From contig JACSVZ010000002.1 in assembly GCA_014706295.1 (NCBI GenBank), forward strand, positions 133,370,700-133,434,699: a stretch of 64,000 nt of DNA. The letters run 5' to 3'. A program made the translations under genes and the position numbers. Numbering within the stretch: position 1 is the first letter of the stretch; each line of letters starts with the position of its first letter. Under the pieces are notes generated by a model. That model was not told the origin of the DNA and made no database searches. It saw only the letters and a program-made list of their open reading frames with translations. Source of the stretch: Lycocorax pyrrhopterus obiensis. Lineage: Eukaryota > Chordata > Aves > Passeriformes > Paradisaeidae. Of this stretch, positions 52,386 through 64,000 are shown piece after piece.

Positions 52386-55300
52386 GTAATCATTGTAGCC
52401 AACCTCTCAAGAGAATACTGGCCAAACTGTGTCCAACTGGTCAAAGAGATTTTTTGGTTTAAAATGTACAAAAAGCCCTATTATTACTACCTTAAAAACA
52501 GGAAAAGGAGTCACTCGTGAAGTTAAGTCTGGTAAGGGATAAATATTTAAGTATGTTGAAAGACACTTTTCAGGGACATGAATCATCTTGCCTTAATGTT
52601 TTCCTCCAAGTATTATTTTCTACATATTTAACTGTAGAGAACAGACCCCAGAAGTCAATTATTATCAGATCCGAAGCTAGCAATGCAGCATGTCTGTTCA
52701 TTGCTTCTCTGCCTAGGAAACATTGCTAGGAAAACAGATTGTGTCTGTAGATTCTAGAATTAAAATAGAGCTTATTATAGAATTTATTATGCATGGTAGA
52801 AAACTGGTGATTTGTGAAAGGATAACTTTTGAAGTTGCAGATACCTTTTTGGTGCGCTCGTTACTTGCAAATTATTGAAGATTGAGGTACTTTAGCATAA
52901 GACACACCAATTCATTCTTACCATTTCAGTCTGCAAGGTTGTGCTGCTTCGCAGTCAGCTGACAGAAAAACACACTATTGTTATTTAGAACATTGAATTA
53001 ACCTTCTTCCTGCCAGATATCCACTTGATTGCTCTGTTGTTTGTCTTCTGCAGGTAAGGATGCCTATCAAATAGCTGAAGTTTTTGTGGTGGTGTTCTTC
53101 TCTTAGTCCACAAATCTCTCGAGCATTTGGATATTGATGGTTTCTCTGTCTTTCTGTTCTTTCCCAGATACTGACATATTAATAAGTTATCATTTTTTCT
53201 TATGATAACTTGATATGTTGCTGGTTTTGTATTATTTTCATCTCTCTTGGACAAAGTCGAATAAATCCGTTTGACGAGTCAAGTGTTCTGACTGCAGAAT
53301 ATTAGTCCTTCCTAGAGAGTCTTCAGTCATCAGTGGCAAAGGCATTGCAGTGTATTTTCTACATGTCCTCTATGTAGTTTGCATACTTTTTACAAAATAA
53401 TTTACTTTTGCGTTACAGTTTCTTGATACTTAGTAAGCCACCCTAAGAGATCAAAACAGTCTAATTGATAGTTTGGAGTTCAGCTGCTACAAATCTTACT
53501 GTGAGGAGAGACCAGATTATGAATAGATGCTTTACAATCAGAAAGAATTTAGTACTATTATAACTGTGAAGTGAACAAGTACTACAATTACTTTGTGTTC
53601 ACATGCCTTTCAGAGACCATTTTCCTTAGCTGGTAAAATGTACTCCTCCTGTTACTGGCAGTACTAAATAAATATTTAAACCACGATGTGCATAATTGTT
53701 ATACTGGTGTCTCTTGAATTCCTCCTGTCAGCAGTGGAATATTATGTCCCACTATTAGTTCATATCATATCAGTTTGATTTAGTTACCTCTCTGTACTTC
53801 TTACTGCATTTCCAGGGCCTACGAGTGGAAAACACTATGGTTTTGGGTGAAATCAAGAAAAAAATTTGGTTTTTTTAAAATAACAATCAATATTGCAGAT
53901 TCACACTGAATTTCAATTTATCTTGGATCTTCTCTTTAAATAAAAATCTTTCAGGGAAAGCGCTAAATCCAGGCCATTGTATTAAAGAAGATCAGGCATC
54001 AAATGGGAATACATATAAATCTGAATATTGATTATCTTGATTATATGTTTTATTAAGAACATCTGCTGATTCTTCAGGCTAAATACCTTCTGACTTCCCA
54101 GCAGTTCGTAAGTGTGTTGCAGTTATAAAAGAATCTTAAGTCTCTCCAGTGCAACTGCTGCCGAAGAGAAGTTGAAAAGAAGATTTCTAAGGATCAAGGG
54201 GCACATAAAATTTCTAATCTACCTCCAGCCTAGGCAGTGTGACAAAAAGTCCCACTTTGAAGCAAATTGGGAATATCCCTGGAAAAGGATGGAATGGGAG
54301 ACTAGAAATCTGCTGGGGTTTTATTAATGTCTCAACTTCTGTGGAATGTCCTTCAGGGTCGCATCTTAAGTGTCATTAGCATGAGGCCGCCTATGTTTTT
54401 CTGAAGATAAAACCTAAGAAGACAAAACTAATCTGGAGAGCAAATAAATTTCTTTTGTGTCCTTTTCTTAGTGAAAGGGTTTGTGACTCTATTATATAGT
54501 AAATACTAAAAATGAGACTAATTCTCATTGGATTTTTTCATTAATCTGTTAAGAATTCATAGTCTTCTGTTTTTCTTTGTCGTGCTTCAGCATTGAAACT
54601 AAAAGATAGTATGAGAAATAAGCTCTTTTTTTTTCCCTAGAAATATTTTTTAACATCATGAATGAAAATTCATTAAGAAAATGAAAAAGCTTGAAAATGA
54701 GTTGTGTACCAAATAGGTTAGAGAACAAATAAATGCAGTCTAATTTCTGGTTTTGGGGCCTGACTTTTGATTTGTCTTCTGCTCTTTGATAGTATTGGCA
54801 GCCTGTAAATGACAAGTATTTTCAAATAAGGAAAAAATCAGTGTAGATCTGTGTTTTCTCATGCAACAGGTTTCCTTTTCCCAGAAATACATCAGAACTG
54901 GCATGGGAATCCATTATGCTATCTCTGAATTCTGCCCTTGCTAGCATGAACCATTAAAGGTTCTAGAAAGTAAAGGTGTTTTCTTGGATATAAATTTTAT
55001 CTGTCCTGTCTCCCTATTTCCCTCCCCTGGGGTTTCTTCCCAGCTGACCCAGAACAAGAGGACAAATGAGTAGCGGGGCTTCCTGCAAGAATCAAGAGGC
55101 ATGGGGAGCAAGTGGCACAGCTGTTGGGGAGGAGGTGTTTGTGAGGCTTCATCCATGGTATGTTTTTTATACTTACCCAGCTCCGTAAATTCAAGTACCA
55201 CCTAAAACCAGAGGCTTGTTACTATCGAAACTAGGTACCAAAGGCAAAAATTTACTGAAGTTACGATTCATTCTGAGGAGTGAGAACAGAGGACTTAGAG

Positions 55301-55625
55301 GTTCACAACTTGGTAACTTTGATTTTTTGACTGAAGAGATTTTCCTGTCAAACTGTGCCTGATGGTATTATAAGCAGAGAGCAGTCTCTGTCTAAATTGC
55401 AAACAGGAACCTTCATAAAGCCATACTTGTCATTCCCACCTTATTAATTTGAGTTTGTGAGGTAGATTCAGCAGAATAGTTGCTAGAATTAGAAGGTGAA
55501 GGCGAAAGCCTCTGCAAAGAGTGGAGCAAATTAATCACATTGATTGAGCTACGTGTCATTTTACAACTTCTCAGTTTTCAAAATTTTGACTTTCTGCTAT
55601 TACTTTTCCTTTCTCCTTTTGCTAG
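52386..55625 (+). other. Intron 4 of the gene model (about 3.2 kb)
   Basis: AT-rich. It contains a juxtaposed acceptor/donor at 53053/53054 and a possible alternative terminal exon starting there. Open frames at 54112-54327 (+) and 52985-53254 (-) lack consistent splice phase and are not called. Confidence 0.4.
53054..53106 (+). other. Possible alternative terminal coding exon
   Basis: A strong acceptor (ttgtttgtcttctgcag, ending 53053) could join the phase 1 end of the exon at 52385. It would encode KDAYQIAEVFVVVFFS and stop at TAG 53104-53106. AATAAA follows at 53260-53265. This would give a shorter protein with a hydrophobic tail in place of the last exon. The same acceptor is also a perfect donor (CAG/gtaagg), so it may be a recursive splice site and not an exon. 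Confidence 0.2.
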
Positions 55626-55693
55626 TTAATGACTTTTATGACAAGGAATTTGGAAAATTCCTCTTCCACAATTCTGCAATACCACAAAATTAA
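55626..55693 (+). CDS. Probable last coding exon with stop codon
   Basis: A strong polypyrimidine tract (ttttcctttctccttttgctag, ending 55625) precedes a phase 1 frame that accepts the exon at 52385, making a Val codon. It encodes NDFYDKEFGKFLFHNS and five more residues, then TAA at 55691-55693. The aromatic and charged text (DFYDKEF) looks like the end of a soluble helical protein and follows smoothly from EEVEYFCNK. No usable donor lies before the stop, so this is terminal. It is too short to appear among ATG-initiated open frames. Confidence 0.5.
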
Positions 55694-56145
55694 CTTTGCT
55701 GCATTTGAATGTTTATTCCTATGTGATCTTCATTTATGCTCAAATGTGAGGAAGTGAACAATGGTTTAAGCATGTAAATATTCAAAGCTGAAGTGGAAAT
55801 TACCAACCTACTATTTGTCAGGGATTGCTTTAAGCTTACAACTCTTATTTTTTAACCTTTTGGATGAAGAGCTTCGTAATAGATGACAGTTAAGTTTGAT
55901 TTGTTTGCAGTTTTGACAGTGGGATTAGGAGAAAGGGAATATTTTGGAAACAGGACAGTGGTGTTCTGCTACAAAGCTGCACTGATCTCTATCTTTGAAG
56001 TAGAAACAAACAACTTTGTAGAAGGTACTTGATTATGGTGCATTACATCTTGTCAGTTTGAAAACAGGCTTTGAAAATTGCTGTTTATGTTTAGTTACTA
56101 CAAATTGACGTACTGCCAATAAAGTGGGTATCTGATGATGCTGTC
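55694..56145 (+). other. Likely 3' untranslated region
   Basis: Sequence between the TAA and the first canonical poly(A) signal downstream. It is AT-rich, with no long open frame. The right end is approximate. Confidence 0.35.
56118..56123 (+). terminator. Candidate poly(A) signal AATAAA
   Basis: First AATAAA after the proposed stop codon, 425 bases downstream, followed within 30 bases by a G/T-containing stretch (gtgggtatctgatgatgctg) that could act as the downstream element. Further AATAAA hexamers occur near 56456 and 56689. Confidence 0.35.
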
Positions 56146-58887
56146 CACACAAAGCTTGTATTAGCCTGGAATCTCCCTTGATGAATATGTTGGGTTTTTT
56201 TAATGTCCATATAGTGGGTATCTGGAATCAGAGTCTGTATCAGATTAAGATTAATTCAGATTAAATTCCGATACAGAAAATTTATTACTTAAATGTCAGT
56301 ATTTCAGCAATCTAAATAAGGAGAAAGTAGATTGTCTCCCATGTAGAACAGAGGTAGGCTAGATTTGGAAGCTTCCTAGCTTCCAAAGGACATATAGAAT
56401 TATTATATATATAGGACATAAAGATTAAATTTTGTCTGCTGTAGGTTGGAGTAAGAAAATAAAGTGATGCTAACAGAGATGTGAAGAAGTGAGCTGGAGG
56501 CGCGATAGGGCTAATAATTGCAGAAGGGCAGATAGGAGGGGAAAAACATCAGAACAATACAAAGGCCAAGTTGAAGGTGATGAGATGAAAATCAAAGCTC
56601 TAAATCAAGTTCATTTGTGAGATGAAGTAGTTTATGATTGGTTTTCAAGTCTCTGATTGCTGTCATCCTGCTTAGATACCCTCAGGAAAAATAAAGAAAA
56701 TGTTCTTTTCTGTTACTTAGAAAGTTTGCTATGCTCATATAATGACATATTTTACTCTGTGTAACCAGGAAGGAGAACAGGAGCCTTGGTGACTTCATAG
56801 TGGTGGAAACTGGCTAAACAAATTACAGTTCCTTCCTAGCAGAAGTGTTCTATGAGGGTTTAACTTTCAAAGGAAAATTATCTTGAGCAATACGAGAGAT
56901 CACTTGAGATTAGTAGATAGTTAAGTAGCTGTGTTCACAGAAGGAAAGAGGCAAGAGAGGAAAATGGAGGAAATGTGTAATCAAAGGAGAAAATATTGGA
57001 CTGCTGCCAGAAGAAGGAGGAAAATGAAGGAATGTCCATATCTGATAATTAGTGAAAGAAGGAAGATTCATTTCTTGCTGCTTGCCAAGACAGTTGTGTC
57101 AAATTCTCCTGTTCATTGCTTGTAGTATGGCTACTGCTTTTGTTCCTCATGTTGTAGGCTTTCCATGGTTACTTCATCACAAGGCAACGTTGGCACCAGC
57201 CCTCAGTGGAAGGAGATTCAGTGGCCTTAAAACTCCTGGTGGCAGATGGGAATGCAAATGGCTTCTGCTTCCCACTGTTAACTCTGCTTCAGTTGGTGAC
57301 ATAGGGTGATAGGGAGGATACATGAGGTGGGATGGAGAGTGATTGTTTCAGGATGCAATGATTTTAGGATCTATAGAACATGTATGTCTGTAGCGATCTA
57401 TGTAGCTGGTTGAGTGGTTAGAGTTCCTGATACATTGGTTATCTTTATTCCTGGAGGAAGAGGGATATGAGGGGAATCCAGTGCAGTCTGAAACTCATAT
57501 GCAGTTCTAAGTCAGCAAGAAGAGAACTCAGGGAATATATGGCCTGCATACTGAGTGTATACCTGGTTCTATGTTCTCATATTCTGCTTGGGCAGGAAGG
57601 GATGAGTTCCGAACCTGAACTAAGTTTTCTGCTCGTGTACATATACTCATATATGTTGTTACTAGCCTGCCAGACCAGCTTGGGACTGGAATTTTTTATG
57701 TTAAACCATGTGACTTGATTGTGCAGCCAGGCTTGAGATTCAGAGAAATAGCTGCAGTGTGATTCCTCATATGAGAAAGCATATACAAAGCTAAGTTCGT
57801 CTGTGTATTCATCTATCCCTTCATACTTCATGTGCAAAGCTATCATGCTACCATCTATAATACCAGCCAAACTCTTAACACCCTGAAGAGGATTTCTGTG
57901 TGTCCCTTTTTCCTCTGGAGTATGACTTTGTGTCTGTGTGTATGCCTGTGTGCATCTGTGTACATATTCCCTCCTTCTTTCATGTTACACATGTAGTGAC
58001 TAACAATATGCTTGCTATTTTCTGCTTCTGCATCAAACAGTAGATTTGTGCTCTCTTTTCTTTATTTTTTCCCCATTTTTTTAACCAGAAACCTTTTAAT
58101 ATTTTTTTTCCTTTTCAGTAATGGATTTCATTCTACACTTTTGCTATAGCAAGTGGAAGTAGGATCAGCAGAAGGCAGCTATACCGTAATCACTTTGAGC
58201 TCAATAAGGAGATCTTTACAGGCAACTTTGTTCTTATTTCTTAACGGGATTAAGAAGCTCAGCTCTTTAAATTCTTGCATATAACACTGACATTTCGAGG
58301 GTGTGTTTGGACCAAGGAGTTCAAAGAGAAGGAATAAAAAAGAAAAGCCAATATGACTTTGTTTTTTACCTTGCTGCAGGAGCTGTTTGTGCAAATCGCC
58401 TATAAGCTTATTGACCTGAATCTTTGACTCCTTGTTTTCTCTGGATTTGGCTGGAGTGTAGACACTGATAGAGCACTGATAGAGGTGATTGCACAGCCCT
58501 CGGCTTTGCTTGGCACCAGACACCCCCCCTCCCTGTGCCTGACATTATCTTTCCCTGGCAATACTTCTGTTCTGCTGGAGCTCATATTCCTTTAAATTTT
58601 TTATATTTGTTTTAATTCATTACATTTGATTTAGGTAGGCTTTCTGACTAAATGAAGGATACAATAATTCTTTTTGGTAATCAGAGACAGAAGAGGGCAT
58701 GTATCTATTTTCATCTCCTAGGATAACTAGGATATGCATAAGAACTCACAGCACTGCTCCTTCCAGAAATGCACCGGTTACCTCCTATTGACTTGTCTGC
58801 ATGTTTGTGACACTGTTGGATTTTCGTGTTCCCCAGAGTAAGGGTTCTCTTACGTTTATCTGTATCATATTCAGCTGAAACAACTTT
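56146..58887. other. Downstream flank without a supported gene
   Basis: AT-rich intergenic-looking sequence. A TG-rich simple stretch lies around 57898-57962. Open frames at 56931-57309, 57467-57870 and 58179-58585 have no splice or start-site support and lack recognisable protein motifs. Confidence 0.5.
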
Positions 58888-59264
58888 AGAAGACAAGGCT
58901 GGGGGACCTCATCACTCTCTACATGCACCTGGCAGGAGGTTGTAGTGAGGGAGGGGTCAGTCTCTTCTGCCATTCCTGCAGTGAGAGGATGACAGAAAAT
59001 GGCCTTAAGCTGAGGCAGGGGAGATTCAGATTAGATATTAGAAAAACATTTTTCTCTGTTAGGCATTAGGGTGGTCAGGCATTAGAATAGGTTGCCCAGG
59101 GAGATGGTAGAGTCACCATCCCTGGAGGTGTTCAAGAGGTGTCTGGATCTGGCTCTGGGTGATGTGATTTAGTGGTTTAGGGGTTACAGTGGCAGTGCTG
59201 GGTGAACAGTTGGACCTGATGATCTTAAAGTTCCCTTCCAACCCTGACGATTCTAGGATTCTAA
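58888..59264 (+). mobile_element. CR1 LINE 3' end with terminal repeat
   Basis: Landmarks in order: gggggacctcatcactctct, tggcaggaggttgtagtgag, ggccttaagctgaggcaggg, aggttgcccagggagatggt, gagtcaccatccctggaggt, and the terminal short repeat gattctaggattcta at 59249-59263. This is the end of ORF2 plus the 3' UTR. It is 5'-truncated, and its preserved 3' terminus marks the integration end on the right. Confidence 0.9.
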
Positions 59265-62200
59265 TGTTCCGTAGTTTTTGTCAGATGCTGAAAATAGACA
59301 AAGAAAGGAAGGGGCTTCTCTGATAACAGCCTTTGAAGAATGCTAAGTCAGAATTAGATTGGATCCTAGCAGGATGAAAGATCTTCTTCATCTGAATATC
59401 AGCTGAATTTCATCTGAATATCTGATATCCGAATATCTGTTATGGTTTCTTATTCTTTCCTGCTACTGGAGCTCAGAGGACCACCTGTTTTCTTGCTAGA
59501 AGGGAAAAGAGATATCTGAAAAGGTTTGAGTGATCTTTTTTTTTTCGTCACCATTCACTAGAGAGCATGTAAAGGCTTCCAAAATAAAAAGTACAAGATT
59601 GTCTATTCTATACTTCTCTTTATTTACTGCTAACCTATGTTTAAACCTGTCATGCCATATTTTCAGTCCAGCTGAAACCTATGTAGGTATTGACATCAAC
59701 TTTAGTTGGATAAAAATTTGACCTAAATTAAACACGCAAACCCTTCTTCTGATCAAGACATTAAATAATTGGTCATCAAGCAGAAAATTATCTCAAAAAG
59801 AAACTAGAAAGCTATGTTTCAAGAAATAAATACACAGATCCAAATAGAAAACATTATTTTAACTGTACAGAATTAAAAAGTGAAAGAAACACTTAAACAG
59901 CTTACTCAACTTTAAGCAGTTTATCAAAGCAACTCCAGCCTTTTCAGTCAGCACATTTTGGTTTTCTTAAGAACAATGAAATTCTGAATTCTATCACAGC
60001 TAGGGATAGAATTCACAAAGGGATTATTTGGTTACAACAAGTAGTGTAATGTCCTCTTTCTGGAAAGTCACAAAACTTGAACTTGAATTGACTTAAATTT
60101 GAGCTCAAATTTGACAGAATATGAATTGCAAATTAATAAGGGTAATCTTTAAAACATGAAATGCACAAATGACAATTTCACCACATGTTCTTAGTTCATG
60201 TGTACTGTACATCTGTATCTGATTTTATTTATAATGAAGGTCCATTTTGTCTCTTTTTTGTCTGATTTGGTGTTGTCATGGTTTAGCATGTGTGTCCTTG
60301 ACACAAAAATTCTAAATACTTTTGAAGAGTTCTAAGACATGGCTGAAAAAATTCTTGTCAACCCAGGCCCAAAAAGCAGACTTGCTCACAGGTTGTTTAC
60401 TATATGGATATATTTGCAGTAATTTAACTCTGAAAGGATCAGTAAAAATAAATTAAGCAAATGCCACATTTATGTCATTGTTGGATAAATATTGATAAGA
60501 CAAATATTACTGATGGATAGAGGAAAAGAAGCATGTATTTATGACTGCTAAGTCTTTTTCTTGGGTTTGACTCACAGAAGCCTAGACTGGTTTTGAAATC
60601 GTGTGTAATACAACATGTATGTGGAAACACACCTGTAGTGATAAGGAATTGGCTGCTGCTTTTGATATTGAAGCATCTGAAGTGTTGATTATTTCAAATA
60701 AAAACCTCCAGTTGTTTTCAACAAGGTAAATTAAAATTTCACTGTGTAGGAACAGGTACCTATTGCTATTCGTTATGTAGTAGTGTGGAAAATCACATAA
60801 AAACTGGATTTGTATATGATAATGATTTCAGCTGTAAAGTATAAAACGAGGTGTTCCTGGTTGGATGAAGAATTTTTATAGGAGATGGAATATTTCTGCA
60901 GTAGAGATGGAACAGAATTGTTATATAATTAAATTGAAATATGAACTTGCAGAAGAGCCTTCAAACTTAGAATCTGAAACTTGTTAGAATTTCTCTGAAG
61001 TAATCTCTCTGTTCTGCTGCAGGCTGGTTTAGAATCTCATGGATTGTTGATTTACATTGAAATAATTTTTGAAAATTATATTAAGCAACAGTCTTTATTT
61101 GTGGCATGTAAATACCTTTTAAAATGTGCTTCTGCTGCTTTTCTAATCAAGTGCTCAGAGCTATGTAGTTTGAACCCCAGGCTAGTACTTGAGTATGTCT
61201 AATAGCGTTCTTGTATTTGAAGTTTTAATGGGGAAAGATTGAAAAGATGCAAGACTTTTTTTCTTTTTTTTTTCAAATCTACAGAAGCTCTTGAGTAGCC
61301 GGTATATGATGCTTGTTTGTAGCACTGGTGTTTAGAGTTGCTCCCTAAAAATTAGAATATACATATATATATTTAAAACACATTAATAAAAAGAAAGTCA
61401 GGAATACAATTTAGAGAACACTTTCACTGTTCTGCAGGCAATACATTTGAATGAGTGATCCTTGTCTTGAAAGGACTTCAAAAGCAAACAGTGGCAATAA
61501 TGAGAACATATCAAACATGTAGAGAAAGAGGAAGGCCAGACTCAGTCTAGATGAATGTGCTGCACAGCAGTGCCTCATCCCAGGAGAAAAGTGCTGTAGC
61601 TGAAATGGTTAGAAATAATTGACACTGCTTTTTAATGTGATCACTGTGCTGAAATGTAATGTGTCAAGATGTCATTTTATTAAACAAAGTGGTGATTTTA
61701 ATAGGAACCAAAATAGTTTCATACCACTATTTTGGAGAGCTAACGGCTTGCACATATGTAGGCACTTGCCAACACTTGAATATTCACAGACTGATTCTAA
61801 AAGTTAGGGAAAAAGACAATGCCTTGTTTCTGAGAGTTGCTGGATAAATAATTCTAAGAGTGCTTAGGGCAAATGGAAACATGCAGTTATTTCAAATGAG
61901 GTTTATCCCAGGAGAAATTATGATTGTTAATCAGCATGACAGAAAACAATAATTGCTTGCAAAGAATCAAAGTATTGAGGTGATTAATATAATCTGAAAT
62001 AAAATGCAGTAGATTAACTTGTTCAAGTGTTGGTTTCTTTCAGGTACGTTACCAAATCAATCATCTGTGGGCCAGATTTTGCTCATGCTTTCCGTGTTTG
62101 TAGAGTAGGATGTCTCAGTTGATTTTTATGGGCTTCACTGAATTTATTTCTGATATATATCAGATGAATATCAGGTGGTAGTGATAGCACCAGATCTCTT

Positions 62201-64000
62201 CCTCTATCTCTCTGTCTCTCTGCCCTTGCAAGGCTTGTAGAATAAACCCGTTTGCATGGCATTGTAGCCAGTGTAGTTGTTTATCTTGTCCTCACATCAT
62301 TTGGCAAATATGGCAAAGTGTGGAAACATCCCTCCCAAATCATGTAGTATCTTTATTCTCACAGTTCTATTACCATTCCAAAAGCTTATATAATTTTTTT
62401 GCATTATTTTAGACCCAGAATATTTTATATCTGCTGAAACCTGTATTGCCATTACAATTATAGTTAAATACACACATAGAATACTTTAAAAAGAGATAAT
62501 CCACAAGAAGGTTAGTTAAGGCCTGTTAGATGTCATTGGTCTTCTTAAGAATAGTGTGTGCTGCTAAAAAGTAAGTTACATTGAATGAATTAAGTATTTG
62601 TATTTTAGGTTGTATATGGTTTATTTCAAAGTTACTGAGTATGGCTTCTGAAGAGAGGTTCCTGGCAACAATTTTCAGCTTACAGTGTGTTTCTTAGGAT
62701 TCAAGAGCAGGATTATCAGTGTGTGTAAGCTCTATTACTGGTTGCAGGCATTGAGATAAAGCGAATAACAAAGGACAGTTTTTGATTGCTGATCTATAGT
62801 TTCTGAAGTTCTGGCATGTAGTTCGTATATATAGTCTCAGAATCCTTCTTTGGTTGGATCTAGAATTACTGCTGCTGTAGACTGTGGCAGAAAGGAGGGG
62901 GCCCCCTCCCCCTTCACAGTCAGTCACACTGGTCTGTCACCATACATGAGGTTATGTCCTTGCCAAATGAAAGTCTACAGTGAGTGACTCTCCACGTCTT
63001 TGCATTGAGTCTGTTTTCTCTTTTGGCAATACAGAGTGCTACAGGCTTTGCAGCAATTTATTTCTGAACTGATTTATTATAATTGAGAAGCGATGTTTCA
63101 CTCCGAACAGCTGTATGAGGACGTTAACAATTTAAGTTTACATTTATGCTGCCAGGAAAAGGGAAAACAAACTGAATTTCAAACTTTTAATGTTCTCTCA
63201 CTCTAATAGAAGCTGCTATGTGCTTTTTGTGACTGGTGCAGTCCTTCACCCAAAGCTATTTTGTCTGATGATAAAACCATGAGTGTATGAAGCTTGCACG
63301 TTTTTCATCTCTTTTATGACCTTATCTTTTGTGAGCGGCTTCTGTGAAGGTACCTAACTATAGGAAGCACCTGGTAAACATACGTGATATCTGTGCCGTG
63401 ATAAGCAGTTGCGAACAAGAAAGTAGATCTGTCAGTTCTGAACTGTTCATTGTTAAAAATACTGTGTTGATTTAGCTGATTGCAGAATACATTTTAGAGT
63501 GCCTAACAGCTGCTATAACATTCCTAGTCAAGAAAGTTCGATAGTTATATTGTACGAGACTTTCTGTAAGAGCCTAATACTGGTAGGAACAACGTGGATT
63601 AAAACAGCAGGGTTGAGAAGAACTGCTAACCCATGTGCTTCTTTAAAATACCACAACTACTTGTGGTACAAGCTGATTAAGTACAAATTGGAAAGTCTTT
63701 AATTTGTTAAAAAGATTAAAGTGAAATTACTTGTTAATATTCAAGTCTCTCTTTTCCTACTTGTCAGTGTTGTCAGAGAAGTTGGAGTTCTCTCTCTCAC
63801 GTTTCTGGTAATATGTCTCTTTTACAGTCTTCAGATTTCCTGACCAACTTTACCACCTTGAATTACAGTGAATTGTCTATTGGATAAATGTTAGGCTATT
63901 TAAACCACATTAAAAAAGCTTGAACTGTTTTTGAAGACAACAGAAATAGTCAGTGCTGGTAAGAAATTATAAGGTCAAGATGAAAATTCTATCGACATTA
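59265..64000. other. Downstream flank without a supported gene
   Basis: AT-rich, with three close copies of a short catctgaatatc-like unit at 59390-59442 and a TA stretch near 61360. The small open frames here are short and unsupported. No further CR1 is recognised. Confidence 0.5.
59390..59442 (+). repeat. Short imperfect tandem repeat
   Basis: catctgaatatc occurs twice, and a diverged third unit reads tccgaatatctg, spread over about 50 bases just downstream of the CR1 end. Confidence 0.6.

Noticed and set aside
54112..54327. Frames after tctctccag near 54150, one reading CNCCRREVEKKISKDQGA
   Set aside because: The acceptor is plausible, but the phase 1 entry required from the exon at 52385 stops after eight codons.
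1..64000. tRNA, rRNA, CRISPR, bacterial operons, complete LTR retrovirus
   Set aside because: No cloverleaf-like segment, no rRNA core text, no regularly spaced repeats and no paired LTRs were seen on either strand.

Overview
The window looks like vertebrate nuclear DNA, most likely from a bird. It is AT-rich, holds no long reading frames and no operon-like packing, and carries four degraded CR1 LINE fragments. CR1 is the characteristic retrotransposon of birds and other reptiles. I see no CpG island, rRNA, tRNA, CRISPR array, complete retrovirus or prokaryotic feature. Nearly all of the sequence is intron or intergenic.

The main result is a probable 3' portion of one protein-coding gene on the + strand. 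Five short exons were found by eye: 578-657, 4600-4726, 30498-30556, 52227-52385 and 55626-55693. Each has plausible splice sites, and the reading phases join without a break (1/1, 2/2, 1/1, 1/1), ending in a stop codon and a possible poly(A) signal at 56118-56123. Together they would encode about 163 residues, the C-terminal part of a larger protein. The fourth exon is strongly acidic. I do not recognise the protein family and give no gene symbol. The introns between them are about 3.9, 25.8, 21.7 and 3.2 kb.

Region by region: 1-4.7 kb holds the first two exons. 4.7-30.5 kb is a long intron with an old CR1 (23.8-24.6 kb, minus strand), a 63-bp tandem duplication, G/T-rich low-complexity tracts and a G-run/C-run block. 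30.5-52.2 kb is a second long intron with two CR1 pieces, a run of 17 G and a candidate recursive splice site near 43.49 kb. 52.2-56.1 kb holds the last two exons and a possible alternative 3' end. 56.1-64 kb is downstream flank with one more CR1 3' end.

Limits: in DNA of this composition, open frames of 40-60 codons occur by the hundred, so openness alone means little. The gene model rests on the combination of splice sites, phase agreement and composition. It needs RNA or homology evidence. I found no convincing novel biological system. The most worthwhile leads are the unidentified gene, the juxtaposed 3'/5' splice sites inside its introns, and two long minus-strand frames.
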